Shown here in pieces: positions 8,812 to 20,359 of a DNA stretch of 64,000 nucleotides. The stretch lies in contig OZ038452.1 in NCBI GenBank assembly GCA_964036195.1, forward strand, positions 3,658,001 through 3,722,000, read 5' to 3'. The notes below the pieces were generated by a model, which did not search any database, was not told where the DNA came from, and worked only from the letters and a program-made list of their open reading frames with translations. The DNA comes from Sphaerolaimus hirsutus (Eukaryota > Nematoda > Chromadorea > Monhysterida > Sphaerolaimidae). A program made the translations under genes and the position numbers. Positions within the stretch are counted from its first letter, which is position 1. Each line of letters starts with the position of its first letter.

Positions 8812-9212
8812 CCCACCGTTTTCCGTTTTCCGGCTAAATTTTTAGTTTTTCCGCCTTTTTCCGTTTTCTGGGTCATTTGTCTGTTTCTCCTACTTTTTTT
8901 CATTTTCTGGCCCAATTTTCTGTTTTCTGTTTCAGCCACACTGGTAAAGATGCATAAAGGTTCTGAATTATGTTAATTTCTTCTGTTTCGTGCAAAATTT
9001 GTAGTATTTTTCATTTCCGGATTTCCGGATTTCCTGCTAATTTTTTTCCGTTTCCGGCAAAGTTTCAGCAATTTTTTTTTCGTTTCCGGCAGAATTTAAA
9101 CATATTTTCCCGTTTCCATTTCCGTTTTCCGGCTTTTCATTTTTCCGTTTTCCTGGCAAGTGCACAATTTTTTCCGTTTTCGTTTTCCGTAAAAAAGTTT
9201 TTGTTGACACCG
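8812..9212. mobile_element. TTCCGTTTTCCG-family copy, left end lost
   Basis: The right end AAGTTTTTGTTGACACCGTA and the TTCCG arms match 7739-8264. The left side begins in a long C run. The right end lies about 14 bp from the GPCR exon 1 donor. Confidence 0.6.
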
Positions 9213-9226
9213 TACCCCAGACGAAC

Positions 9227-9371
9227 CGAAGAGCGCGACGGCGGCGCCGAGCCTGTAAATGTACTCGGGCAGGCCCTCGTCGGGCGCGCGTCGGGCACGC
9301 AGCAGACACTCGTGCCAGCGGGCGTCGCTGTGGGGCGCGGCGGTGTCGTTGGGCTGGCCCGACGCGCTCAT
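9227..9371 (-). CDS. Class A GPCR, exon 1 (start, N-terminus, beginning of TM1)
   Basis: The ATG at 9371 has G at -3 and begins MSASGQPNDTAAPHSDARW. The extracellular N-terminus has an Asn-Asp-Thr glycosylation sequon. The exon then enters TM1 with YIYRLGAAVALF. The donor TTCG|GTTCGT leaves a 1-nt carry that joins exon 2. In total the gene has seven TM segments in exons 1-8. The family is best described as a peptide-type rhodopsin-like receptor, FMRFamide-receptor-like at most. The ligand is unknown. Confidence 0.78.
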
Positions 9372-10124
9372 GGCGCTCGTGCAGGGGCCGCGGCGACTGC
9401 ATGCGCCGGCCGCCGCCCGCCACTCGGCATGCTATTTGATTAGCGACGCGTGCGCCCGATTCTCGCCCGCCGTGCCCGACCGCGTGTTTAGATCGATGCC
9501 CGACGCCCGACTGAGAGTGAATGTCGGGTTAGGGTGGTGTTATTTTGCAGGACACGGGATCGACAGGTTCTTGTCGGGCAACCCAACTCGTGATCTTAGA
9601 TTCACTGGAGGGTGGCTATTTAGTGGGAACGAAGCACGCAGTTTTGACATCGGAACCGCATGGGAATGGCCAAAACTACCTAAATTTGAATATGGCGACA
9701 CCCTCCCTTGGATATTTGGGTCTGAACGAAGTAAATTTTTCGATTTTTTTGTGTGCGGCCCGACACATGAAAAATTTTCATTTCAAGAACTCGGCTATTT
9801 CTCTATTTATGTTTAAAAAGGATCAAAAAATTTTGAAGAGTTCATTTCCGACCAGACCAATCCCCCCTAAAATGGCACCCTTCGGTGAACCTATCACATA
9901 TGGGTCCATGGCAAGATTTTTTAGGTATAAATACTAGCAGAAACGCAGCGAAAACGGCAGTGGGAAACGAGGTGCGCAAGGTAAAACTGAAATTTACAAA
10001 TTGTCGGTAATTGTTCAAATAATCAGAAAAATTCGCACCGTTGTTTACTTACACTAGAAGATTCTCGCAAAATGTGAGTAAAGCATTCAAGACATCATTC
10101 ATCTTCATGGATGACTCCCAGCTA
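9372..10124. other. 5' flank of GPCR, no recognised element
   Basis: GC-rich to about 9500, then AT-rich. It may hold the promoter and 5' UTR, but I see no clear TATA box or further exon. Confidence 0.4.
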
Positions 10125-10224
10125 CCGTATTTCCTCGAATTACCCCCCGGGGGTTTATTTTTTCATAGTGGAAATTTTGAGGGAGGGTTAAACGAGGGGA
10201 AGGGGGTATTCCGAGGAAATACGG
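10125..10224. mobile_element. Short family A MITE
   Basis: CCGTATTTCCTCGAATTACC to CCGAGGAAATACGG, flanked by TA. 100 bp. Confidence 0.8.
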
Positions 10225-10457
10225 TATGATAAATGTTCCAAAATTGCATTCCACTCAGCCAACGTAGCTCGCAGAAGCATTTTGCCTGCTGCCCAAAACT
10301 ACGCTTTTTACCCCGAGTGGTGAGTTTCCACAGCCCGAAAAATGTCTTCCCCAAATTTGAACTCTACTCGAAAGTGCTAGGATCAGTTCGGTCGCAACAG
10401 AATCCCGGATCAACAGAAGTTGCAACAACGAACAGGCAGCGCATGGCGCCGCGGCAC

Positions 10458-11384
10458 CAGAGTTGTTAAAAGTACTGAACTTTTTCGAAAGGAAACGTAA
10501 ACGTAAAGTATTTTATTTTTACTCACAGGTGAGTACAGAAAACGTAAAATATTTTTTTTACTTTTACTCATGAGTAAACGTGAGTAAATTACTTTTGTTC
10601 GCGGAAAACGTAAAAGTGGGTATTTTTGAGAAATTTTGCCCAAATTTTTGCTTGAAATAACTGCTGTATTTCCTCGAAATACCCCCAGGGGGTTTATTTT
10701 TTCAGAGTGGAAATTCTGAAGGGGTATTTCGAGGGGGGCTTATTCGAAGGGGGGTTGGTTTATTATTCCGCCCGAAATTTTCAGGAATTTAGTAGTAAAC
10801 AATACATTGAAAAATGCCCAAAACCGGTAATGAATGGGTTATATTTGATGAAATAGGATATATTTAGGCATAATAACGTACATTCTCTACTTTCACTATG
10901 TATATGTGTAGCTGTGGTGCAAACCGGCAGCAACAAATACATCATGTACATTGCATACATGATGTACATCATTTCAGGCGGGGGTATTTCAAGGGGGGGG
11001 GGTTATTTTTTCCCCAGGTCAAAAACACCTGGGGGTATTTCGAGGGGGGGTTAATACAAGGGGGGGGGGGGTATTTCGAGGAAATACGGTAATCTTCAAA
11101 CTTTTCCACCATCAAATTCACTAGTTAATGTGTTTTTGCCTATTTTTTATGCTATTTTAGAAATTGTGTACCTATTTTTTTAGCTTTTCTCTCTTTTTTC
11201 CTTTATGCCTTCAAAAGACTATAAAGAAGCCCGTTTGAAATACGTTTTCTGTACTCGCGTACTTTTCAAAAGTAAGCGAGTAAGTTAGCACAGGTATTTT
11301 TCCAGGAAGAAACGTAAACGTATTTACGCAGTACTCGAGTATCGGTATTTAACGAGTAAACGTAAATACGTTTTAACAACTATG
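10458..11384. mobile_element. hAT-like element (CGTAAA family) hosting a MITE
   Basis: Left end CAGAGTTGTTAAAAGTAC, right end GTTTTAACAACTATG, perfect 8-bp target duplication CGCGGCAC (10450-10457, 11385-11392). The arms repeat CGTAAA, GAGTA and TACTCA. A family A MITE is nested at 10674-11089. Confidence 0.88.
10674..11089. mobile_element. Family A MITE nested in hAT-like element
   Basis: CTGTATTTCCTCGAAATACC to TTTCGAGGAAATACGG. TA follows on the right; TG stands on the left. The interior has the TACATGATGTACATC palindromic patch typical of long copies. Confidence 0.8.
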
Positions 11385-12338
11385 CGCGGCACGACTGCAA
11401 GTGCCGCCGTGCCGCTTATGCGCCGCCCCGATGCACACAAGTGGGTCACGCGGGAATTTCGCACCTAAACCTTCCGATCCATCTAGGCTGGGAGCGAGTT
11501 TTTTGCCCATAGACGGAACCAAACTTAATGTCGTTTTCGTATACATAAATATACACTGACAGCGTACCTTACGGTGAAATCTACCGTATCACAGTTGAAT
11601 GATGCCTAGTTTGTAGGTTAAAAGGTTATTATTCTCGTCACATTACCCACCACATTGCTTTTTCATTGTGGGTCACTTTGGTGTATGTTTTCACCAAATT
11701 ACGGTAACATTTTATGCGGTATATCGGTCAATCCGATCAGTTTATATATTGGTAAACTACATGCTTTGAGTTTGCAGAGTTTTACTTTGTTTTGATGAAT
11801 AAACCGACTGCGATAAACTCTGCAGTTGCACTAAATAATCCAATGGTGGAAACGAGGAAAAATGGATATTTTTTCTGGGTCATTATTCAGATGGATATGG
11901 TAGTTTTCAGAGGAAAGTGTGCAGTCAGTATACGTAAAGGCTATAAATTGGTGCAAAGTTTCAATGCGACGCGCTTCCGAGTTATAAATAGCACGCGAGA
12001 GAATTTCTGCGAAAAAAACTCTTCTGGTCTGCGGATTGCAATTTTTAAGGAGTTTTTGCAAGGTTGATTTGTGAACTTGATAAATACATTTTCCTCTTCT
12101 GAATGATGATAAATACATATTTCCAAATTGTTTCATCAAACAAAAACTCGAAACTGCGAGCCCCGCACGTAAATATACGTTTGCGCAACTTTCCTAAAAA
12201 TAAAAAAAGTAATTACATGCGCGACGGGCCTAATCAGACAATGCACATGAACGGCACGGACGCAGTCAGTTTTGCGTAGCGGCTTGCACAATTTAAACTT
12301 TAGGTGGATGTCTGGCTGTCAAATTTGTCTGCGGCGAC
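11385..12338. other. No recognised feature
   Basis: AT-rich sequence with only short open stretches. No repeat ends or coding signal that I can support. Confidence 0.5.
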
Positions 12339-12601
12339 TAGTGATGTTAAAGGCACCGGGAAAAATGGCACCGCACCGCACCGGCACCTTTGCCAACGCA
12401 TGAAAAGGGCACCTGGCACCCTGGGGCACCGGCCAGAAAATGGCACCGCACCGCACCGGCACCGGTGTCATTCGGTAAAAAATGGCACCGGCACCGGCAT
12501 GGCACCTCTGAAGTTTGCAATGGCACCGCACCACCACCGGTGCTGGTGCCCTTCGGTGCCCAGCACCGGGGCACCGGTGACCCGGTGCCTTTACATCACT
12601 A
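12339..12601. mobile_element. hAT-like foldback, GGCACCG family
   Basis: TAGTGATGTTAAAGGCACCG and CGGTGCCTTTACATCACTA are the ends. Perfect 8-bp target duplication GCGGCGAC (12331-12338, 12602-12609). The whole interior is GGCACCG/CGGTGCC units. 263 bp, non-coding. Confidence 0.9.
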
Positions 12602-13617
12602 GCGGCGACACAAATAACGCAACTGCACCGACCAAATAAATACAGAACCGAAAACCTTATGAAGGCCGCGCACTACTTCGCGGTTTAAATTTAGGAAACT
12701 GTTAAATCCTTTCTGGACAAATTTGAGTTGACCGGAACGAGGAGTTCGTCAACTTGGGTTGACGGAGATGAAATGTTTTATATTATGGTAAACTGAAATG
12801 TGTTTTAAGCATATTTACGAGTTTCCGAAATATCGCCCATAAACTACTGTGCAAAGCTACATTGCGTTACCCATTCCAACCGCATGCAGCCTAATTCGAA
12901 ACTTTTAGCTCGAAAAAAATGCAAATTGAAACAGACCATCAAAAAGTTTCAGTTGATATTATCCTATAATTTTGTTTGATTTTCTATACCCAATTGTGTT
13001 TTTGAATATTAAAAAAAGTTCCAGGCAATTTTTCTGGTCTATTTACCAAAAATTTACATGAATCTCTGGTGATTTATAGCTATATTTACAATTTTGGATA
13101 AAATATGCTTAATATGATTCAATAAATTTACTTATAAACAAAAATAACTAAGTACGTTTTTTTGAGATTCTAATTTCATTGGATGGACCCCATCCATTTT
13201 ATAGTCAGTAAATTTTATGCAAACTGTGTTTCTTAAACCAAACTGAAAAACTCAGTTAGGTACATTTTTTTGGATCAGTGCCAATGTCATCAATTTTTAT
13301 ACCATTCAGTAGGGGTTGCTAACTGCCACAAAATGGGAAATTTGATGAGTAATAGCTCCACTCTTTGCGGTACGCCTTTTTATTTTGTGTTCCTTCCTAA
13401 TGATGCAGGCTTAATCAATGAAAAATAACATGAACATGAGCTATGCTAGCCATTCTGACGAATATTGTTCCATACAGGCGTTTTTTTCACGGTCCAATGA
13501 CCCTGCTTCACATAATTGCTTTTTGCCTGGTACTAAGGTATAAATTTTTATCAGTTACCACTTACTATTCACCTATTGTTGAACCTGGCTTGTGATGTGC
13601 CGTGGAGCAGAGTTGTT
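12602..13617. other. No recognised feature
   Basis: AT-rich unique-looking DNA without coding signal or recognisable repeat ends. Confidence 0.5.
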
Positions 13618-13916
13618 AAAAGTACAGCACTTTTTTGAAAGTAAACGTAAACATAAAGTATTTTTTACTCACCGCTGAGTACAGAAAACGTAAATAAGAA
13701 AAGTTTTATCTTTACCTGTGCGTGAACGTGAGTAAAAAACTTTTGTTCCTGGAAAACGTAAAAGTGGGTAAGAAAAAAATTCACCAATTTTCGCTTAAAA
13801 TCACAAATTCCCATACTTTTTAACTCTACAATTCACTAGTTAATGTGTTTACTCGTTTGCCCATTTTAAAAGCTATTTTAGATATTTTAAATACTACGTT
13901 TTTGCTTTTTCTTTCT
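13618..13916. mobile_element. hAT-like CGTAAA family, 5' fragment
   Basis: Starts CAGAGTTGTTAAAAGTAC with the usual arm. The right end is replaced by a TTCGAAAA-family piece. Confidence 0.65.
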
Positions 13917-14048
13917 TTTCGAAAATTCGAAAACTAAATTGGAAATTCGAGAAGTATTTCGGGGAAAAATTCGAAAATTTGAAAGTCGTTTTAGAAAAAA
14001 TAGTTAAAAATTTAAATAGTTTTTTTTTCGGAGGGCTTGCCATCGTTA
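13917..14048. mobile_element. TTCGAAAATTCG-family right half
   Basis: TTCGAAAATTCGAAAAC repeats lead to the right end GCTTGCCATCGTTA. Confidence 0.6.
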
Positions 14049-14397
14049 CACATGCATCCCACCATTTTTGTCCATGTATGGTTCTTTTTAATCAGTACGC
14101 TTTCGACATGATAGCTGATCCGCCATGCAATCGCATAGGCAGGTGTAATCATTTCAAAGCAAAAGCATATTTATGATACCTACCTATTTACCTATTTATC
14201 TATCAAAGCATTCAATATTTTACGGGCGCCGATGCCGAACAACGTAAGAATAAACGTGTATAAATTAGCGTGTGTTTAGACTAAATATTTGTAAATAGAA
14301 TTTAATGCCTGATTTTGGTTCGGTATTGTTGGTAGTAAATATTTTTACAAAAAAATTCAAGATATGAAAGCGTGAAGTATCCATGCGCAGTAAGTTA

Positions 14398-14492
14398 CCA
14401 TATTTCAATGAATCAAGTCCCCTTTGAATTAACAACCCTCAATCTTTGCTGAAGAAATAATATACGCCTGGGGGTATTTCGAAGAAATACGG
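14398..14492. mobile_element. Short family A-like MITE
   Basis: CCATATTTCAATGAATC to TATTTCGAAGAAATACGG, with TA on the left and TG on the right. 95 bp. Confidence 0.6.
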
Positions 14493-14724
14493 TGTATAAA
14501 ATATAGCTATATGCTAGAGTATCGACATGGAACGATAATATAGTTTCAGTACTAAATCTTCTTTTGCGGTATAATCATATTCAAAAATTTTAATTGAATG
14601 TTTCAAAAGCATTGTGAACTCGGGCGGCACATTTCAAAATGCATTGTGAACTTCGGGGTGGGGGCGGATGGTTCGGCTGCAGGCTGCAGTGCGCTGCAAA
14701 CGGCACCGGGCGCGTGCATTGCAC

Positions 14725-15230
14725 CAGAGTTGTTAAAACGTATTTATGTTTACTCGACAAATACGGATACTCGAGTACTCCGTAAATACGTTTACGTTTC
14801 CTCCCGTAAAAAATACCGGTACTCACTTACTCGCGTATTTTTTGAAAGTACGCAAGTACAGAAAACGTATTTCAAACAGGTTTTTAATAGGCTTTTTCAA
14901 GACATAAAAGAACCAAAGTGAGAGAAAAGCTTAAAATATGGACAAAATATCCAAAATATCATAAAAATTGGCAAAAACACATAAACTAGTGAATTTGACA
15001 GTGAAAAAGTTCAATAGGTAGTGATTTTGAGCGAAAATTGAGGCAAAATTTCCCAAAAATACCCACTTTTACGTTTTCCGGGGACGAAAGTAATTTACCT
15101 ACTCACGTTTACTCATGAGTAAAAGTAAAAAATAAACACATTACGTTTTCTGTACGCACGTGTGAGTAAAAAATAAATACTTTACGTTTACGTTTACTTT
15201 TGGAAAAGTTTGGTACTTTCAACAACTCTG
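14725..15230. mobile_element. hAT-like element, CGTAAA family, complete
   Basis: CAGAGTTGTTAAAACG to TTTCAACAACTCTG, with a perfect 8-bp target duplication CATTGCAC (14717-14724, 15231-15238). 506 bp. The arms are arrays of TTTACG, GAGTA and TACTC. Non-coding. Confidence 0.92.
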
Positions 15231-15308
15231 CATTGCACTGCCCAGGGACCAACTTTAGACAACGTCATACTATATTCGGGAAGCCCTAACCACGATTTAA
15301 TGGATCCA

Positions 15309-15465
15309 CACACACTAGTTTACCATTATGAACTGCTCGACCATATAGGTAAACTGTTTGCACAAAGTTGTAGAAAGTTGTACAAAGTTGTGCAGTGTTT
15401 CGCACTGTTTTGTGAAACAGTTTACCAAAATGGTCAAGCATTGCATAATGGTAAACTAGTGTGTG
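15309..15465. repeat. CACTAGTTT-type foldback
   Basis: CACACACTAGTTTACCATTA inverted as TAATGGTAAACTAGTGTGTG. A second internal pair, GTAAACTGTTT / AAACAGTTTAC, follows. Confidence 0.85.
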
Positions 15466-15697
15466 CGAGTACAATATAGTTATTCGTTTGGTGACGACTT
15501 TGTCGAGCGTCAAAAGCCCGTTAAAAGTGCTCAAATATCAAGACACCTCAGAGACTCACACTTTGTCTAAATTCAGGTGCACCGAACCGGGCAACGCATT
15601 TAAAATCGCTCACGCGAGGAACCGGAACCGGGCGCGGGGCTACCGGACAACAGTATTGGCCGGTTCAAATATCATCCGTAGGTGAGCGCCAGTTGAG

Positions 15698-16290
15698 CAG
15701 AGTTGTTAGAATTACTGAACTTTTTAAAAAAGTATCTGCAAATGTAAGAACTTTTTTTACTTACCACAAAGTATAGAAAATGTAAAATACATTTTGTTTA
15801 CTCATACTCATGCGTACTTTTTTCAGGATAATGAAAAAGCAAGTACTTTTCATCTGGAAAACGTAAAAGCTACTTTTTTTACATGTGAGAGTGAGTTCTA
15901 CACTGGAAGACATAATATTTATGACGTTTTGGTGATTATTTAGTATTTTTTAGAAAAATGATATAATTTCTTCAAAATTTTCCCATTTTTGCAACATAAA
16001 ATTTTTGATTTTAGCAACAAAAATACATTTTCTCTTTACGCGTGTACTTTTCAAATGTACACGTAAAAGTGAGTACATTACTTTTTTAAGGTGTTGTTTA
16101 CAGTAAATTTTGTGACGAAGACGCCAAAAAAATATTAAAAGTGTCATATCTCAATGGAAAAGTTCCGTATTTTCGTGAAGAGGCAGTGAACTATAGATAC
16201 TAAAGGGATATACCTAGGCATTTAAAAAAAAATTGTTTGTCGCAAATTTGTCGCAAATTTGTCACTGTAAACACTGGCTAAATGCAAGTA
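15698..16290. mobile_element. hAT-like CGTAAA family, degenerate copy
   Basis: The left end CAGAGTTGTTAGAATTAC is clear. The right end may be ACATTTTAACAACAG. No matching target duplication. Confidence 0.45.
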
Positions 16291-16560
16291 CATTTTAACA
16301 ACAGCGCAGTGGGCGACACGCATCCAGCCGCACTGGCAGGTGGCGGCGCGGCGCAGTGCACCGCATGCGCACGATCCAATCCGGCGCAATCAAAACGGCC
16401 GCGCTGCAGCGCACCCATTCAAGTGTTCCGCCGTCGCGGTGACGGGGGTGTGTCGGTGCACAAGTAAACCCGGTGCACAAGTAGCAAAAGTAGTAGGGCG
16501 CCATGGTGCGGCTTATTTTGGCGCGCTCAAATGGCGCCATTCCATCGCTAATCATGTGTA

Positions 16561-16967
16561 CCGTATTACCTCGAAATACCCCCATGGGGGTTTATTATTT
16601 CGCCAGCAAAATTTGAGGGGGGTCATTCGAGGGGGGGGGGTTATTCGAGGGGGGGGGGGTTATTATTATTTTGTCAGAAATTTGAAGTCAGTAAATAGTA
16701 GGCATTTGCGTGCCCAAAACAAGTAATAAATGTGTCGAAGGAGGATATATTTGGACATGCAATGCAATGCAAATTAGCAGTAATATACATCATGTACATT
16801 GCATACATGATGTATTTATCATGTATATGACGTAAATCATTTCGAAGTGGGTAATTTCGAGAGGGGTTATTTTTTCCCCAGCCCATTTTGAGGGGGTTAA
16901 TTCGAGGGGCGGGGTTAATTCGAGGGGGGGGGTAATTCGAGGGAGGGGATAATTCGAGGTAATACAG
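16561..16967. mobile_element. Family A MITE, long form
   Basis: CCGTATTACCTCGAAATACC to TCGAGGTAATACAG, flanked by TA. 407 bp, with several G runs and an internal TACATCATGTACATTGC patch. Confidence 0.8.
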
Positions 16968-17176
16968 TATATTTGATGATTTGGAGGGGGTCACAGGGGT
17001 TCAATATATGGGGATTTTCAAGCTGTAGAAGGAAAAAAGGGAGAAAAATCGTCAGATACATATGTAGGTAGATAGCTGGTAACCCAACTCCCCTCCAACC
17101 CCCCATACTGAACCCCTGCAGTGCCCATGAAGACCCAGTGCTCAATTACGGGGGCCGTACCTAAGCACCAGATCTA

Positions 17177-17607
17177 CCGTATTTCCTCGAAATACCCCCC
17201 TCATTTGACCCCCCCCCTCTCGAGACCACTATGAAACAATCACCCCCCCCTCGAAATACCCCCCAGATTGAGTGTAAAGAGAACGTACATGACAAATACT
17301 GCAGTTTGTGTTCTGCGTAGTGCAGAACACACGTTAAAACAATGTCGTAATCACGTTAGAACAGTGTTTATACCATCTACGTACTACTATTAGTCTACAG
17401 GAGTCTGTCTATACATGTCAGTTATTGATGCATTTTTCTACCCCATTGTACATCACAAACGACGATTTTGTACTAGGATTTGAAAAAATTTCTGGCGAAA
17501 TAATAACCCACCCCCGTCGACATACCCCCCCCCCTCGTTTACCCCCCCCCCCTCTCGGGACCACTATGAAACAATCACCCCCTGGGGGGTATTTCGAGGA
17601 AATACGG
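17177..17607. mobile_element. Family A MITE, long form
   Basis: CCGTATTTCCTCGAAATACC to TTCGAGGAAATACGG, flanked by TA. 431 bp, with an internal AGTGTAAAGAGAACGTACAT segment shared with 22856-23279, 35238-36390 and 41877-42295. Confidence 0.85.
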
Positions 17608-17662
17608 TACATTGGCACCGGACCTGTTACTTGTGCACCGGGTTTACTTGTGCACTGGTCGG

Positions 17663-18259
17663 GCGCCCGCGGCGACACGTGCGGTCGCGGCTACGCACTG
17701 AAATTCTCAAAATAGGCGGCGCGGCGGCGCGGTCCATTTCAACTGACCCGCCGCTTGATGCCGCCGCCCCGTTTCGAGTTAACCTCGTGATCTGTTTTAT
17801 TCTGAATTTAGTACGGTGGATATGCGCGCGGATGTCGGCTTTTGTGGTCGGTGCGACGATGGAAATTTGGAATTATTTTTGAAAAAGTTGTTTTTCTCGA
17901 AAGTTTTACAAATTTTGAGTATTTTGGTAGATGAACGATGTTGAATCAATTCAGTCATTGTTGAATGATGCAAGTGTGCAATGGTCATAGTGAGAACAAT
18001 TATCAGAGAGGGGTCACAAATTAGCGCAGTATTGCTCCAGCACACCCCCAAACTATAAACTAAAAATATGATCTTCACTGGCTAACTTCGAGACCCCTTT
18101 ACTAAAACTGATCAAAAACTTAAAAAAAAACAAAAAAAAATTCGCCACAAAACCCGCTTAACATCATCAGCTCAGTGATGAACGGCGGCTCAATGTCTCT
18201 CTCAACGGCCGCTCGTAGAGCAGTCAAGCCGCACGTGCCAGAAACGTTTGAGCGGCTAC
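17663..18259. other. No recognised feature
   Basis: GC-rich for the first 150 bp, then AT-rich. No supported gene or repeat. Confidence 0.4.
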
Positions 18260-18739
18260 CATAGTTGTTAAAACGTGTTTACGTTTACTCGACAAATACA
18301 GATACTCGGGTACTGCGTAAATACGTTTACGTTTCCTCCTGAAAAAATACCGGTACTCACTTACTCGCATACTTTTTGAATGTACGCGAGTACAGAAAAC
18401 GTATTTCAAACAGGTTTTTATAGGCTTTTTCAAGGCATAAAGGAACCAAAGGGAAAGAAAAGCTTGAAATATGAACAAAATATGCAAAATAGCAAAAAAA
18501 TAGGCAAAAACACATTAACTAGTAAGTTTGGTAGTGATTTCGAGCGAAAAATGAGGCAAAATTTCTCAAAAATACCCACTTTTACGTTTTTCGGAGACAA
18601 AAGTAATTTACTCACGTTTACTCATGAGTAAAAGTAAAAAATAAATACTTTACGTTTTCTGTACGCACGTGTGAGTAAAAAATAAATACTTTACGTTTAC
18701 GTTTACTTTTGAAAAAGTTCGATACTTTCAACAACTCTG
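18260..18739. mobile_element. hAT-like CGTAAA family copy
   Basis: CATAGTTGTTAAAACG to TTTCAACAACTCTG, closely similar to 14725-15230. The flanking octamers GCGGCTAC and GCCGCCGC match only partly. Confidence 0.75.
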
Positions 18740-19250
18740 GCCGCCGCGGCCCCTACGTACCTAATGATGATCTCCGACGCGCCTAGTCGCCTTATCCGCG
18801 CGCTAAACTGCCCACTGCGCGGCTACGCGTACGCGTACGTAAATAGGTATTTACGTGTATTGTGTGCGTGGCCCATTTTGCACCTGGCAGAGATGGGATT
18901 GACATCTGAGGGGCGTGAGCTCAGTATACGTATTTCGTCGAAATAGCCCCTGGGTTTTTTTTCAGAGTGGAAATTTTAACGGGGGTATTTCGAGGGGAGC
19001 GGCAGATTTTGGCACGTTTTTGAGTCCACGAAAAGAATCTACCGGCAGCCTACAATAAAACGGCATCTCAAATAGAACGGCAGGTAGAACTTACGTTGGA
19101 AGAGTGCCAAACCACAAAAATATGAAAAATGGATCCAAAGCATCCAAAAAAAGCATAGATATGAAAATGTAAATTGATGCTGTGATGTCAAAATATTACC
19201 CAAATTACATTTAAAAATGAAAACATGAACAAAATGTGTGAAAAAATATA

Positions 19251-20359
19251 CCGTATTTCCTCGAAATACCCGCTGGGGGGGGGGGGAGTGATTCTTTCAG
19301 AGTGAGAATTTTGAAGGGGGGGTGAAACGAGGGGGCTTATTATTTTGCCAGAAATGTTTTGAAATTCCAGTACTAAATTGTCGTCTGTGACGTACGCAGA
19401 CGTAGAAAAATGCTACAATAACCGCTATATATAGGAGTCTATTAACTTATATAAGTATGTAACAGAGTTGTTAAAATACCGGTATTTTCGGGAAAGCGTA
19501 AGCGTAAGCGTAAATACACTTTCCAAATTTTGAGTATGGATACTGAAAGCGTAAGGTATTTTTAAAATACCTAGGAAAGCGTAAATAAAAGCGTAAGCGT
19601 AAAAAATTTTTAGAGGATTTTTGCTCAGTGAATTCTTTCCAAATCAAGGTCTCGGTAACATTTTTCAGATGTCTGCCCTCATATTTTGTTTGGTTATTGA
19701 TCGGCAGCAACACTTAAGTCATCCTCATCTTCGAACGTGGAGTTGGTGCTGTCAAGGGCGATAAAATTGTCGTCGGGATCCAATTTCAGCAACAAAATTT
19801 TCTCACCTGAAGCCACAATTTTGCTCGATGACATATATACACAAGTCATTCATATTGTGACACAATTTGTACATGTGCCACTATTGCCAGTGCATTACTG
19901 CATACCCGCAGTCATTTTTTGGTACGCAGCCTCGTTCACTTTTTTTTTGTGTTTTATGCTTTTTCAAAAGCGCAAACTAAACTGAGTGGAAAGCTTTTTT
20001 ACGCTTTTAGTACCCGGGTATTTTGGCCGGGAAAGCGTAAAAAAGCGTACGGGTATTTTATGAAAGCGTAAGCGTAAGCGTAAGTATAAATACCCATTTA
20101 CCCGGGTATTTCGGGTAAGCGTAAATACGCTTTCGCAACTCTGGTATGTAACACTGTTCTAACGTAACAATTCATTGTTGTCACACGTGTTTTGCATTGC
20201 CCGAATCACAAACCGCAGGTTTTGTCATTAACGTACTCTTTAGACTCAATTTGGGGGGGGGGTTTGGGGGTGGGGGCTAATCAATTCATAGTGGCCATTT
20301 TGACGGGGGGTATTTCGAGACGGGGTGCATTTCGAGGGGGGTATTTCGGGGAAATGCGG
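19251..20359. mobile_element. Family A MITE nested in family B
   Basis: CCGTATTTCCTCGAAATACC to TTTCGGGGAAATGCGG, flanked by TA. It is interrupted by the hAT-like element at 19463-20143. Confidence 0.8.
19463..20143. mobile_element. hAT-like element, GCGTAAGCG family
   Basis: CAGAGTTGTTAAAATACCGG to CGCTTTCGCAACTCTG with a perfect 8-bp target duplication GTATGTAA (19455-19462, 20144-20151). The termini resemble the CGTAAA family but the arms use GCGTAAGCGTAA. The middle has a short minus-strand open stretch (about 19692-19834; MSSSKIVASGEKILL) that could be a remnant of coding sequence. Confidence 0.88.

Larger units (their letters stand above)
16454..17662. repeat. Inverted GTGCACAAGTAAACCCGGTG pair around two MITEs
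   Basis: GTGCACAAGTAAACCCGGTG at the left is inverted as CACCGGGTTTACTTGTGCAC at the right. Between them lie family A copies 16561-16967 and 17177-17607. It is probably the remnant of one foldback element that was invaded twice. No clear target duplication. Confidence 0.65.

Noticed and set aside
10255..10330. Possible plus-strand exon with donor GTGAGT
   Set aside because: Short, without a convincing acceptor or similarity. It could be chance.
11792..12139. Open frames of about 90-100 codons on both strands
   Set aside because: No domain, no splice context, AT-rich composition like the surroundings.
15698..16290. Complete CGTAAA-family element
   Set aside because: The left end is clear but the right end and target duplication cannot be fixed, so it is listed only as a degenerate copy.
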